DNA of 55,269 nucleotides from Acanthaster planci (Eukaryota > Echinodermata > Asteroidea > Valvatida > Acanthasteridae): assembly GCF_001949145.1 (NCBI RefSeq), contig NW_019091392.1:1566526-1621794 (forward strand). Direction: 5' to 3'. Numbering within the stretch: the first letter of the stretch is position 1; each line of letters begins with the position of its first letter. The notes beneath the pieces are model-generated. The model was not told the origin of the DNA. It searched no databases and was given only the letters and a program-made list of their open reading frames with translations. Of this stretch, positions 1 through 10,670 are shown piece by piece. Position numbers and translations under genes: made by a program.

Positions 1-38
1 CGTGCAGTTGGAGCTATGAGCATCAAACACTACAGCCA

Positions 39-1595
39 GTGTTTTCTCAGCAAGCAAGGACAACGGCAGTCTCACACGAGCTACCGAAAAAGGTACAGGA
101 ATGTCTCATCGAGAAATCATTGTGCACGCTCATGTCCATTGGCAGACAGGGCGTGCCAAAGTTCAGATCGGCGCTCCAGAATGTTTTGAGTCATTGCACT
201 GCGGTCGCACCGTACATGAACCCGCTGGATGCGTTGGCAGCGGCAAACCAGGCAGTCCCCAGTCCCGATGCTTTGGTTAACATTCCCTACCCAAAGAAAC
301 GGGTATACACAACGTTGGAAACAGCCAGGATAGCGCACAGATCACGACGTTTTAAGAAGTTATTCCAAACGCCTGATGCCGTGCTGGTGGCGGCACCGAT
401 GGACAGCGATTTGGAAAAGAAGATGATGGATGATGTCGTTGCTTGGATTAAGAGCGACCCTGCTGGCACAGAGGAGTCGCTGGTTGAAGAACTTATCCAG
501 AAAAGCGAGAAAGAAATTAACGTCCATTGTCTTGTCTTGGAAAATCTTGTCAAAAGGGGGATTGTCTCAATAAGTGGAGATGCTCTTTACTTTTTCCAGT
601 CAGTAACCAACCTCGGCGACTTGATGAACCAGCGTCAGCCAACGAAATTAATCGAAGTTACAACTGCACGTGTCTTACAGAAACTGAAAGAAATTCCACC
701 CGCTCGCTTTCCCTTGACGTGTTCGGATTTCGCTGAAATTGTCCAGCCGGTATGTAAATGGGTGATCACATTACCACCAGCTCGACTCTTTGGAATGAAT
801 AGGAGACGGATCAAGCACAGGGAAGTTGAAGACAAAGAGGAAACATCAGGTACAAGGACTGTTGAGCCCCAGACAGGATCAGGCCCAAACTCTGCTGTCC
901 AACAGAACAAGAAGCTGGAGTTTGCCATCGGGGTGCAGCCTGGAGAGAATGACGTACGTCAGTGCATTTCCATCACACCAAAGGGACTGGTCGGTATCGA
1001 AGCACCAATCACAGACCGAAGCGCAGCTGCCGCAGCATCAGAGTCGGACGATAGCAACAGCAGGATGCGTGCCTTAGGTCAAACCAAAGGCCTCTCCGAA
1101 CGCTTCGTGAACCGTTTGACCGTCGCTGTACGCACCCAGAATGCTGTTCTCGTGCCAGCCAACGACCGAGAAAGGGAGCACATCATCTCCAAAGTGACTG
1201 AATGGGTTGCTTCTAAACGAAAGGCAGGCGGCGCATCTGCTTCGTCTCCGAACCCGCCACAGCAAACGGTACCCAGCTTACAAGAGGAGCTGGCTAACAA
1301 GTGCGTAGGCAAAGTGCGACGTCTCAACCCCTCAACCATCACCGACTTGCTCCAAAACGCGGGGTATATCAAAATTGGTCACAACAACCAAGTTACCTAC
1401 CGTCTGCCAACCGACCACAAAGACAGGACACCCTCCTGGCAACAGCAAACAGTCCAGACAGCCATCGAGAGCTGCAGATTTTCACACCTGATGAGACAAG
1501 CTTACCCTCGTCGTCAGAAACGACAGAAAACTCGCAATCCTATCTGCGATATACCGATTTACTTCAGTTGGCTAGATCTCCAAATGATTCAGTGA
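39..1595 (+). CDS. Unrecognised multi-unit winged-helix-like protein, copy A (5' end probably in an upstream exon)
   Basis: The frame is open from the window edge to a TGA at 1593-1595 and encodes about 518 residues from position 39. There is no in-frame ATG before residue 32, which lies inside conserved sequence. A good 3' splice acceptor (pyrimidines then TCTCAG) ends at 50, so the start codon probably lies in an exon left of the window. Residues about 17-98 match the N-terminal block of the other two copies (ECLIEK, then APYMNPLDAL). Residues 115-186 and 368-457 are two related helix-rich units ending in a strand such as VTYRLP. Residues 205-322 hold a central block with IKHRE and an EFAIGV-PGEND segment. 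After the conserved WQQQ (467-470) the C-terminus is basic and then diverges. I do not recognise the family. Nucleic-acid binding is inferred only from the fold-like pattern and the basic tail. Confidence 0.8.
   Translation: MFSQQARTTAVSHELPKKVQECLIEKSLCTLMSIGRQGVPKFRSALQNVLSHCTAVAPYMNPLDALAAANQAVPSPDALVNIPYPKKRVYTTLETARIAHRSRRFKKLFQTPDAVLVAAPMDSDLEKKMMDDVVAWIKSDPAGTEESLVEELIQKSEKEINVHCLVLENLVKRGIVSISGDALYFFQSVTNLGDLMNQRQPTKLIEVTTARVLQKLKEIPPARFPLTCSDFAEIVQPVCKWVITLPPARLFGMNRRRIKHREVEDKEETSGTRTVEPQTGSGPNSAVQQNKKLEFAIGVQPGENDVRQCISITPKGLVGIEAPITDRSAAAAASESDDSNSRMRALGQTKGLSERFVNRLTVAVRTQNAVLVPANDREREHIISKVTEWVASKRKAGGASASSPNPPQQTVPSLQEELANKCVGKVRRLNPSTITDLLQNAGYIKIGHNNQVTYRLPTDHKDRTPSWQQQTVQTAIESCRFSHLMRQAYPRRQKRQKTRNPICDIPIYFSWLDLQMIQ
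44..50 (+). promoter_or_regulatory. Probable 3' splice acceptor of copy A
   Basis: A short pyrimidine stretch ends in CAG at 50, just before the first residues alignable with copy B. Copies B and C have acceptor-like sequence at the same relative place. This explains why copy A lacks a start codon in frame. Without a transcript it stays a prediction. Confidence 0.45.
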
Positions 1596-1886
1596 GAAGG
1601 CTGCTTAAGGCAAAAACATTGTAAAACACATCTCTGAACCCAATTTTTTGAAAAATGAATTGTCAGTTTGATTTTTTTCAAAACATATTTGACAGTTGAT
1701 CACACTGAAAAAATTGAGGGTAATTTCTTATTTTAAAGGCATTTTATTCATGCATACTGTGGTTACTAATGCCTATCAGTGTTCTTATCCTGAAGCATAA
1801 ATTACAAAGCAGTGGAAAGTGGGGGGTTGGGTTGACTCGCGCTTTTCAAAACTTGTCTATGGCATTGGGTATAACCAGCAAGAAAT
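1596..1886. other. 3' flank of copy A, non-coding
   Basis: This AT-rich sequence follows the TGA of copy A. No conserved reading frame, RNA gene or clear AATAAA signal is visible. It probably contains the 3' untranslated region. Confidence 0.4.
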
Positions 1887-2064
1887 GAGACAGAGGGCTA
1901 CCCCCCCCAACATGTCCAATCGCTATACACACTCTATAGACTATTGTTTATACCTAACACCCCCCATGTCTGAAAAGCATTCCCCAGATTCCAGCGAGAC
2001 AATGACCAACACAAAACGGTGGGGGTGTCTCTCCGTCACATATCTTGCTTCATGTGGGCATGGA
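1887..2064. repeat. Dispersed repeat family X, copy 1
   Basis: About 180 bp alignable by eye with 42491-42672 and, more weakly, with 13580-13775. Shared landmarks in order are a C-run, CATGTCCAA, CTATA-ACACTCTA, TCTGAAAAG, a CAATGACC/CAGTGACC ACACAAAAC block, CTCTCCGTC and ATATCTTGCTTC. No terminal inverted repeat or tRNA-like promoter is evident, so the class is unknown. Confidence 0.7.
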
Positions 2065-3864
2065 TGAAGCTGCGTTTAAGCTCCAGAACGGTGCTTTAAA
2101 ATAATTCGTTAAATAACAGTACAGCTTTCACTTCTGTTCCCTTCTTTTGTTTTCATTATTCATTCAATCTCTCTTTCCACTCTTTTCTTCTGCTGTTTGG
2201 CTGAGGTTGGTACCGTCCCTGGCAAACTTAAATGATATATGCATATCTGATGAAGAGTTCATTACTCCTCTTATCAAGTAGATTTCCGTATACGCGTACT
2301 ACTGTAATCAGTGTTATTACGCTTACGTAGCGTCTGTGCGTAAACGAGATACGCTTATCAGGTTATCTCTCTTTTTGAAACTTTTAGAGCGTCGTCGAAT
2401 CAACTCTTTAAAACAGCAGAAAAGAAACAGCTAAACTAGTTCAGACTAGCAAATGTATCATAATCATTTCTTACATATGTATGCATTGTTATTACAATAA
2501 TAACTTTAATGGGTCCAGGTGATGAAGTTTTATTTTACTCCTTTTGGAGTTAAATATGTATAATGTGCACTTTGTAGACATTTAAAATTGACAACGCTTT
2601 TGTTAAAAAATATAAAGCGCTGTTGCTGTGATGTCACTCGGGAAAGACTTTGCTGAGTTCTGAAGGTTTTCTATTCAAATGGAGAATACAAAATATAATA
2701 TATATTATTATACGGTATATATTATATACATATGATGTGTTCAATCATAAATGTATCATTAAAGAAAATGAAACTTACAATAGCAATGTTCCAGCAGTGT
2801 TTTGAGCAGTGCAACATTGAGGTTTTCTTCCTGGAATGACATCACAGTTTTCTTCATGAATATAGAAATTCCCATTAGAATTTTAAAAAAGCACGAAGAT
2901 AGCATCAAAAATTAAACTAAATATTAGATTAATTGCAAAACGAGGGTACATTGTCAAGGATTGATAAATAATTGCATTCCATGGACCTAATAATTTTATG
3001 ATTGTGTCAGTGTTAAAAAATACAGTTTTACGGCCGATAGCCAGTTTTTCCGTGACAAGGACGGATCCTTGCAGTATGGGAGAGGGCGGAAGGGACCATG
3101 CCCCACCCCAAAACGGAGTCATTTTTATAACGACAGAGAGGCATTTTTGTGTATTTCATTTTTCGTCCTTAAAAAGCGTCTAGAAAGCCCCCAAATGTAG
3201 CCTCAGCCCACGCCGATTTACGTTAAAACTTCTGTTGACCCCAAAACATGCTTAGCCCCCTAGAAATCTGGTCTAGATTCGTGTGTGAACGATTAGAAGT
3301 TACTGAGTCGGAGCAAGCAGTGACCATGAAGGGAAAGGAGAACGCATTACTCTGGTAGCAGCATGTTCCCAATTGTCCTCATTGCTAGTTTATGCTACAT
3401 TTCAAAGCCTGTTGTATCGCTAACTAGTGGTTGATAAAAATTAATAATAACTAAAAAGTCATCACGATCAGCATTCTCAAAACTTGTAAAGACACTGAGG
3501 AATAAACAGATGCCTCAGTTGAAAGTTGAATGCTGGGGATGTTTAATTCTTCTGCAGTCTGACGATTGTCAGTATTATAGCTCCATTTAAATAATAATGT
3601 GCCGCTGTTTCCATAATGCAAATGCGCCCTCAATCTTATTGCAAGGCCTGGGGATTTCCCTTGATGCGCAACATCGTGTTAGCATCTAAACGTATGCGAA
3701 ATTCAGCTGGTTCCCGCTTTGGGTAAAGCGAAATTTAAAGTATCGGTACACCCGCGGACACACATTATCAAGGCATTGATATTCATATTGTTTCTCCTCG
3801 ACTTGGGTGTATTTGCTGTATATTAATATTTGCTCATTATTGCACAGGTATACCGAGCAAAACT
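2065..3864. other. Intergenic, no gene seen
   Basis: AT-rich spacer with an extreme TA-rich tract near 2690-2735. Open frames here are short and show no similarity to the neighbouring gene family. Nothing else is supportable. Confidence 0.4.
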
Positions 3865-4165
3865 GTGACGAGAATTTCAGCTGTTCGTCATGGCGTCCAA
3901 TGCGATCCAGAGTTCAGTGCCAACGCCGTTGAACGGACAGATACAAACGATGAGTTCTCTGACGAACTTCCTAAAAAAAAACCCAGGAATGCCTCCTGGA
4001 TAGATCGGTTTGCACGCTCTTGGCAAACCGGGGGCCGGGTAGGAAGAACAAGCCAGTGCTTACATGTAAATCTGCTCTACATAATCAGGCTTTGAGCCAC
4101 TGCACAGTATAGTACTGTACATGAAACCGCTGAATGCGCTGGCTGTGGCTAACCGTCGAGATATT
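3865..4165 (+). pseudogene. Decayed 5' fragment of the left-cluster gene family
   Basis: The stretch from about 3960 lines up with the start of copies A and B. It reads ELPKK, then a run of nine A's shifts the frame. The following bases keep the homologous CCAGGAATGCCTC word in the wrong frame. From 4083 the sequence again resembles copy A (CAGGCTTTGAGCCACTGCAC, then GTACATGAAACCGCTG), encoding a remnant of the APYMNPLDAL block. Stops interrupt it and homology ends near 4165, so most of the gene is missing. An ATGGCG at 3890-3895 recalls the start of copy B, and acceptor-like TTTCAG lies just before it at 3875-3880. This is a truncated, frameshifted copy rather than a working gene. Confidence 0.75.
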
Positions 4166-5516
4166 GCAACAGCAATATAAGAGTATATTCTCTGAGTTCA
4201 TTGCGATGGTAAATAAAATGGAAGAAATTTCAAGTTAATTATTTCTGTTTCTCGAAAGGAGTCTAAATTTAGCCTTCATGTATTTTGGATGAAAAAACTT
4301 CCTGTTTTGCATTTGGGCTAATTTCATACGAAAACATAATTTACCCACAAGCCAAGTTGAACTCAGTCTGCTTATAAGGATTCAAACCCTTCAGATATCG
4401 CCGTTGTGCACTTTTTCAGGAACTGAACCTTAATGAGTTGTTAGAGTAACTAGTTACGGTCATTTTGAAAGCAATTTGGTAACAATCAAACAATGATGCC
4501 GTTCCTGGGAAGCACCCTTTTTTCTGAGACAGGTCATCAGCCGAAAGGTATACTTTTCCCACTGCCCTACTCTGTGCACGCGGGCTAGCACACATGTACA
4601 ATATGTAGCCTTGAACTTCAAATGACCGTAACAACAAAACCGTGCGTCTGGTCGAGTTCAAATTTCACACTTTACATTAATAAGGAGTGCGTTTACATGC
4701 ATGCCAATTTTCAAAACAATCGAGCGTGGCACAGCCGAGTTCTTGGGGCAGAATCCTCCCCCCGGCTTTGATCACGAGATGCTTTCACCCCAAGTTATTG
4801 CTGGCACTAGCTCAAACTGTTAACTTCTGTTCAGGGGTGCTATGAAGTGTTGATCTAGTGCCACTATTTTCCTAAGTAGCGATTTGCCTTTGTAGTGAAT
4901 GTATATCTATGGATAATTCCCCATAGTTGTCAAGCATTGTGATCACTCGAAAACCAGATATTCAGCACTGAAGAAAAATAAGCAAGTGAAACGAAATTGT
5001 AGCATTCAAGTTGTCGTACACGTAATCCCTTCCATATGACTAACTGGCACCTTTGTAGTACATATAAATTTTCAGAAAGGAAAAATTCAGCCGAAAATGT
5101 CGGTGAGACACTTCACTCCGGCGAAAAAATGAAGCTCCAGTGTCGTGTCTGATGACAAAAATAATTTTTCAACCCCGACGTAAATAAGATATTGACATGG
5201 TGTGTCGGGGAGTTGTAGCGATGATTTCGTACACAAAGCCGTGTTGTGCCCACGCTTTATTCAAACCCTGTTCTAATCATATTCGCAGAAGCTCCGGTTT
5301 ACACCGGCCGTGTCTGCCTGCTGGCCTCTAGGGCAAAAATTAGCATAGGCCGACGTCAATAAAGGATGACCCCCGACGCGTTCCGTTTGCTCAGAATGGG
5401 GAAGTCCCCAGTGAGAAATGCGCCTCTCACGGTAATCGAACGCAGTGCAGTTTCTGTCGCAGCACGCCCATATGTGATTTACAAGTATGAAGTATGATTC
5501 GAATAACAAAAACGTT
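4166..5516. other. Intergenic spacer upstream of copy B
   Basis: No reading frame here resembles the neighbouring family, and no RNA gene or clear inverted repeat was seen. It separates the remnant from copy B and would hold the distal promoter of copy B. Confidence 0.35.
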
Positions 5517-5523
5517 GTATAAA
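5517..5523 (+). promoter_or_regulatory. Possible TATA box of copy B
   Basis: TATAAAT lies 66 bases before the ATG at 5583, which would place transcription start near 5547 and give a short leader. The alternative is that this stretch is the end of an intron, because a pyrimidine-rich tract and CCCAG acceptor end at 5580. Confidence 0.35.
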
Positions 5524-5582
5524 TTTTTGCCGTTATCAGGTCTGTAGCCTACGCTCTTTTTTGCCTTTTGAATAACCCAGAA

Positions 5583-7316
5583 ATGGCGTTTCGCAAGAAA
5601 ACGAATACAGAGTTGGATGAACTGCCTAAAGAAGCCCAGGAATGCCTCATGGAAAAGATGTTGTGCACGCTGGTTGCAATGGGACAGAACAGGCCAAAAT
5701 TCAGAACAACTCTCCAGAATGCATTGGGGCCTTGTACGGCACTTGCACCCTACGTGAATCCGTTGGATGCACTAGTCGAGGCAAACGAGGCATCCACTGG
5801 ACCGGCCGTTTCGGTGATCGTTCCCCATGCGAAGAGGCGGGTCTACACGGTGCTTGAAACGGTGAAGAAGGCAAGTAAAGCGAGGTTGGAATCCAAAAAA
5901 TCGGAGGGACGGAAGTATGAGTTGGCACCGCAGCAGAGCGATGTAGAGAAGGAGATTATGAACAGTGCCATCGAGTGGCTGCGAAGCTGTCCTGAAGGTA
6001 CCGAGGACTCGCTTGTAGATGAACTCATCCAGAGGCTCGAGAAAAAAGTAGACAGCTCTAGGCTTGTTTTGGAAAAGCTTCAGAAAGCAAACTATGTGAC
6101 AGTGGATGAACATGGGGGAATAGTGTACCATTTTCTGCAAGCAGGCAGCAGTGCACAAAAGGCAGGACTGTCATCTCATCTAAGTAATGCCCAAACCCGT
6201 GTGCTCTCCCTTCTGCTTAGCTGTCCTCCAAGAAGCCGGCCATCCACGATTGCTGAATTTCTTGCTGTTGTTCAACCAATTTGCGAGGTATGGCTCACAG
6301 TTTCACCTGCCAGATTTTTCGGTGTGAACTTGAGACAAATTAAACACCGAGAAATCAAGGACGAAACCAAGAATGAATCGGCAGTGGTAACCGTAAAAAT
6401 GAGGAAATTGGCCAAGCAGAAAGTAAAATTGGGGAAGGAAGCGGTAAGATCTGAGCCGCATGACTCAAAATCTGAGGGAGAGTCAAAGGTGCAGGTGAAA
6501 ACCGAATTTTCCATAGGAGTTTTTCCAGGAGAGAACGATGCTCAAGACCTTATTCCAGTCACCCCAAACGGAATCACCGGTATTGAAGTCTCAGCGTCTA
6601 GCCAGGCTGCCCCACCCAAAAGGCCCAAGGAACTCTCTGGGAAGAGAGCAGATGACCCAGAGAGGATGCGTGCGGTAGGTCAAACCAAAGGCCTCTCTGA
6701 ATGCTTCACAAACCGCCTGACCGTTGCTGTGCGCAGCCAGAATGCTGTTCTCGTTCCTGCTGGTAACGAGGAAAGGAAAAACATCATCGGTAAAGTGACT
6801 GAGTGGCTTTGCTCGATACGCAGCAGTAAATCCACAGGGCAGTCTGCACCCCAAACAGTACCCAAGCTCCAGCGCGAACTTTCCAACATGTGCGTGGGCA
6901 AAGTACGACGCCTCGACCCTTCAACCATTAACGCCATGCTCCAAGACTCCGGCAACATATCTATCGACGGTGATCACAAGGTGACCTACCATCTGCCTTC
7001 AGACCGCGAAGGTATTAAAAAATCCTCCTGGCAGCAACAGACAATTCAGGCCGCCGTCAAGAGCTGTAATTTCTCAAGCCAGCTCAAGAAAGCTTTCCCC
7101 CGCAAACAAAATAAGAAGGGAACAAAGTCCAGCAACACGGGTACGAAGAATCAAAATGTCAAACCACAGCGCAGCCAAGCATCAACAGCACTTTATCAAG
7201 CAGATGAATACTTCGAGGAAGAGTACTTTGGCATCGACTGTGATGGTTTCTACGATGATTATGGGGACACTGAATATGATGATTTTGGTTACGATGACTA
7301 TGATGACTATTTGTAA
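5583..7316 (+). CDS. Unrecognised multi-unit winged-helix-like protein, copy B
   Basis: Intronless frame of 577 residues from the ATG at 5583 to TAA. The frame also runs upstream into acceptor-like sequence without another ATG, so 5583 is the natural start. Order of parts: N-terminal block 17-92 (ECLMEK, APYVNPLDAL, ending RRVYTVL); unit II about 122-185 (IEWLRS, VDELIQ, ending IVYHFL); central block 204-336 (LLLSCPP, VVQPIC, QIKHRE, FSIGVFPGEND, TPNGITGIE); linker with GQTKGLSE; unit IV about 388-472 (NAVLVPA, VTEWL, LQREL, ending VTYHLP); WQQQ at 483-486; lysine-rich stretch 503-527; then an acidic tail 541-577 built of Asp, Tyr and Glu. Copy A is very similar at DNA level, with many third-position changes, which suggests a duplication under protein-level constraint. 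Function is unknown; nucleic-acid binding is a guess. Confidence 0.88.
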   Translation: MAFRKKTNTELDELPKEAQECLMEKMLCTLVAMGQNRPKFRTTLQNALGPCTALAPYVNPLDALVEANEASTGPAVSVIVPHAKRRVYTVLETVKKASKARLESKKSEGRKYELAPQQSDVEKEIMNSAIEWLRSCPEGTEDSLVDELIQRLEKKVDSSRLVLEKLQKANYVTVDEHGGIVYHFLQAGSSAQKAGLSSHLSNAQTRVLSLLLSCPPRSRPSTIAEFLAVVQPICEVWLTVSPARFFGVNLRQIKHREIKDETKNESAVVTVKMRKLAKQKVKLGKEAVRSEPHDSKSEGESKVQVKTEFSIGVFPGENDAQDLIPVTPNGITGIEVSASSQAAPPKRPKELSGKRADDPERMRAVGQTKGLSECFTNRLTVAVRSQNAVLVPAGNEERKNIIGKVTEWLCSIRSSKSTGQSAPQTVPKLQRELSNMCVGKVRRLDPSTINAMLQDSGNISIDGDHKVTYHLPSDREGIKKSSWQQQTIQAAVKSCNFSSQLKKAFPRKQNKKGTKSSNTGTKNQNVKPQRSQASTALYQADEYFEEEYFGIDCDGFYDDYGDTEYDDFGYDDYDDYL

Positions 7317-9720
7317 AGAAACATGTTGGAAATGGCTTGAGCCATGAGCTTTTCAATATCAACGGTATAAATCAATTACTTTCCTTGTGCCTTTACACAA
7401 CTTCATTGAAACTTTCAGTGTGCCAAGTTTGACCCTTTTAATACACTTAGAAACGACAACGTGCATTGCGACTTTCCAAAACTGTATATTTTTGCTTCTC
7501 AAATACAACACTGGAGTTGAAATAATTATCTTGAAGTGGGAACCTTGCAGGAAATTTAAATAGCATTCTGTGCCAGAGTTGCCTAAAAGGGTATGTTTCA
7601 TTTTTCAGCCATTTAATGTCAATTATATTCAGTTTTAAACTGTAATTGGTTTACTGTTGAATAGTTATCATTATTTCTAATTATATGTAACTTTTGCAAT
7701 TGCCATCCTGTAAAAGTTGCTTACTGGGAAGCATGTTTTAGATTGTACAAACGGCATACTGTATACAACGACACACAGAAATGTGATGAAATTGTATACA
7801 AGTACAGAAACATTTGGAGATGAAACATTTTGTCTGATGAAGTTACACTCGGATTTAGCAAGGGCTTTTTGAAGCAGAAGACTAGTTTATGTTGGTTTTT
7901 TGGGGGGCCCTGCATGTCTGAAGTATCACGTGATGGGCAAAATATGTACTATGTAGTGATAGAATAAGTAAGTGCTAGACATGACTTACCAAAATGTAAA
8001 TAGCTCTGAACTAGGAGACAATATTCAAACCACATTTTTTCCTGTGTTTTTTTTCTCCTATTTTATTGACGCAGAAGTTGTGTATAATTTAGACAAGAAG
8101 AATATTATACAGTACAAAAGAGGGCATGCTTAGTAAAATCAGCACTACGGTTCAAGGAAAAAGATTAAAAAACAAGTTGTCAGTAAGTAGGCCTACTATA
8201 ATTAGATAACACAAATGTTTCTTTTAGAATTTACATTTCCTAAAATGAAAAGTATTTTGTCATTGCAGACATATATTCAATAACATATTGATGTCTTAAA
8301 GTTTATCTTGCTTGCTAGTAGGGATAAGGATTTCTTAATACTTCTTAAACTAGTACATGTACATGTACGTGGGACTATATCTTGGCCGACCAGTTCAGGT
8401 CCAAATTGTAAAACTTAGTGCAATGAAAAACACAAGTCAGGAATTTATGCAGGCAATACTAAACAGCATCCCAAATTTCCCAATCTGAATACAATCGAGA
8501 ATCTTTCAGATTGTGATTAATGAAATGAAGGTGGCTTGACAAACTTCATTCTAGGTCATTACTGGTTGTGAAGGAAATGCCACAGAGCGTACAGGTGTAC
8601 CACTTAGGGTATCTTTACTATTATGGAAGGAGCTCAAGGAAGCACTTGGAGATTAAAGTCCCACCGTCCGTGTCAGTGCACAAGTGCGATATTTTTGTCT
8701 GCCCCTTTTCCTTTTCCAATACTTTGAACACAAAACAAAAATGACCATGAGACATTTATTACGTACATGTATACCTCGACTACAGAAGAACATTTTTACT
8801 TGAATCATTTCCTTTTCTTTGGAGTTTTTTATTCATGGCATCTTTTCCATTTACAATGTTCATATCAAGCTACATGTATTTCTGCTGGCTGTACTCATCC
8901 TACATGTCCTAAGACTGTAAAATTGTGACATTACATACATGTACGTACACGTGATACACATTGAGGAAGTTTAGTTTATTTTGCCCAAGTAGGGTAGGTA
9001 GGGTATTCACTGTTGTCACACTTTGATAAGGATGTACAAATAGCATGATTCTCATCTTATATTGACCAATAATTTTCATGTCTGTTTTAATCTGGCGCAA
9101 AATGATGGTACATGTACAGGTAGGCCTATCCTGCTTTAAAGATAATTCAATGATTGACATAGCATTGCAATTTCTAAATCTTTCACAAAAATAATGGAGG
9201 CCCCCAAACCTAAATCTACAAATGGATTTATATGTATAAAGTTTTCAACGTTTAAAGCAAAACTTAACAAAAAAAATCCTCATGAATTTACAATGTTGTG
9301 GTTATCATACTAATTCTATTTCATTAGAAATACACATACATGTATGGTACTTTGATAGACTAGCTCCCCATAGTTGTAATTTCAACTGGTAGTTACATTT
9401 TGGGGCATTCAAGCAAACGCGCCATACATTGGACTTGTACCGGTATATCTAACAGCTGAACTGCCTGAACCTTTTTACACCTCCAAAATAAATTTTATTT
9501 AAAATACACGGAGGACTGAGATTTACATGTACATAATACTGTCAGATACATGTATGCTCATTCTGGTATGGTAGCTACATGTACATGTACAACTTAGCTT
9601 TGCAGTAACAATGTACACGTTTATATACACCAATGCGATTATGATAGATGGGCATATGAATGTATTCTGCTCCACTTTCCTTTATCACAAGAGATGAGTA
9701 TTAAGTAGAGAGTCTAGAGA
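7317..9720. other. Intergenic region between copy B and the 22-bp array
   Basis: AT-rich, with many ACATGTAC words (for example near 8355, 8765, 8935 and 9110). No open frame shows conserved content. The first part must include the 3' untranslated region of copy B, but I see no unambiguous polyadenylation signal near the stop. Confidence 0.4.
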
Positions 9721-9721
9721 C

Positions 9722-10053
9722 AAACTGGGATAACTATGGAAATAAACTGGGATAACTATGGAAATAAACTGGGATTACTTTGGAAATAAACTGGCATAAC
9801 TTTGGAAATAAACTGGCATAACTGTGGAAATAAACTGGGATTACTATGGAAATAAACTGGGATAACTGTGGAAATAAACTGGGATAACATGGAAATAAAC
9901 TGGGATTACTGTGGAAATAAACTGGGATAACTGTGGAAATAAACTGGGATAGCTATGGAAATAAACTGGGATAACTGTGGAAATAAACTGGGATAACTAT
10001 GGAAATAAACTGGGATAACTGTGGAAATAAACTGGGATTACTGTGGAAATAAA
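9722..10053. repeat. 22-bp minisatellite, about 15 copies
   Basis: Head-to-tail units of the form AAACTGGGATAACTATGGAAAT. Variation is mostly at two positions (GATAAC/GATTAC and TATGG/TGTGG), with one unit a base or two short near 9887. It lies in the spacer between convergent copies B and C. Confidence 0.95.
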
Positions 10054-10333
10054 TACATTCATCAGCCTGCTGTATCTCAAATGTATACATGTATCAGCGT
10101 CGTCTATGGTGTAACCACTACATGCACATACTGTGCTTCAAAAGAACTCAGCAGCAAAATATTACATGACCTTCAATATATTTCCCTTTGATAATTGGCA
10201 TACATGTATTTGAGTCTAACATTTTGGCATTGTAACAGACCTAAGTGTTCACTTTTTGTTTGGATTTTCTGTCTTTCTTGAATACTGTTTAGTCACATAC
10301 ATGTACTTTGATTTTTTTAAAACATTCTTTTAA

Positions 10334-10556
10334 TTAACCCTAACCTTCCTCAATCACACAGAATTAAACAGTAGTGAAGTGTTTAATTCTGTGGGGATAG
10401 GTCTGGTAGGCCCATAACAGCTGGCTTTTGCATTGGGTTTGGCATACCTCAGAAAAACAAAGTCCGACAGCCTCTGTGCACAAGTCCCATACGGGTGTTT
10501 AACTTTGCGTGAATGGGGAAGGTTAGGGCCAGCAACCCTAGGGGGGTTAGGGTTAA
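10334..10556. mobile_element. Putative TTAA-flanked miniature inverted-repeat element
   Basis: TTAA at 10334-10337 is followed by CCCTAACCTTCC. An inverted copy of the first 25 bases lies at 10504-10528 (about 20 of 25 bases pair), and a further GGTTAGGG runs into TTAA at 10553-10556. The C-rich ends next to TTAA recall piggyBac-type non-autonomous elements. There is no coding capacity. The outermost right end may be either 10528 or 10556. Confidence 0.55.
10357..10394. repeat. Short perfect hairpin inside the TTAA element
   Basis: CACAGAATTAAACA and its exact reverse complement TGTTTAATTCTGTG are separated by a loop of about nine bases. It sits just inside the left end of the inverted-repeat element and 3' of minus-strand copy C. 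Confidence 0.75.
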
Positions 10557-10564
10557 TCATACAT

Positions 10565-10570
10565 TTTATT
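10565..10570 (-). terminator. Possible polyadenylation signal of copy C
   Basis: Read on the minus strand this is AATAAA, about 100 bases after the TAA of copy C. If the adjacent TTAA element is correctly bounded, the signal lies just outside it. Confidence 0.4.
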
Positions 10571-10670
10571 TCGCATACATGTATGCCAGTGTTTGGTCCA
10601 TGCCACATCTTATGTTCTACTTGATGTACCCTGTACATGTGAACATTTATCTTTGCCAATCATAATTGGA

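Noticed and set aside
9722-10053. CRISPR-like array
   Set aside because: The units are contiguous 22-bp repeats without spacers, in an animal genome.
10540-10557. Interstitial telomere repeat
   Set aside because: Only about one and a half GGGTTA units are present, and they coincide with the end of an inverted-repeat element.
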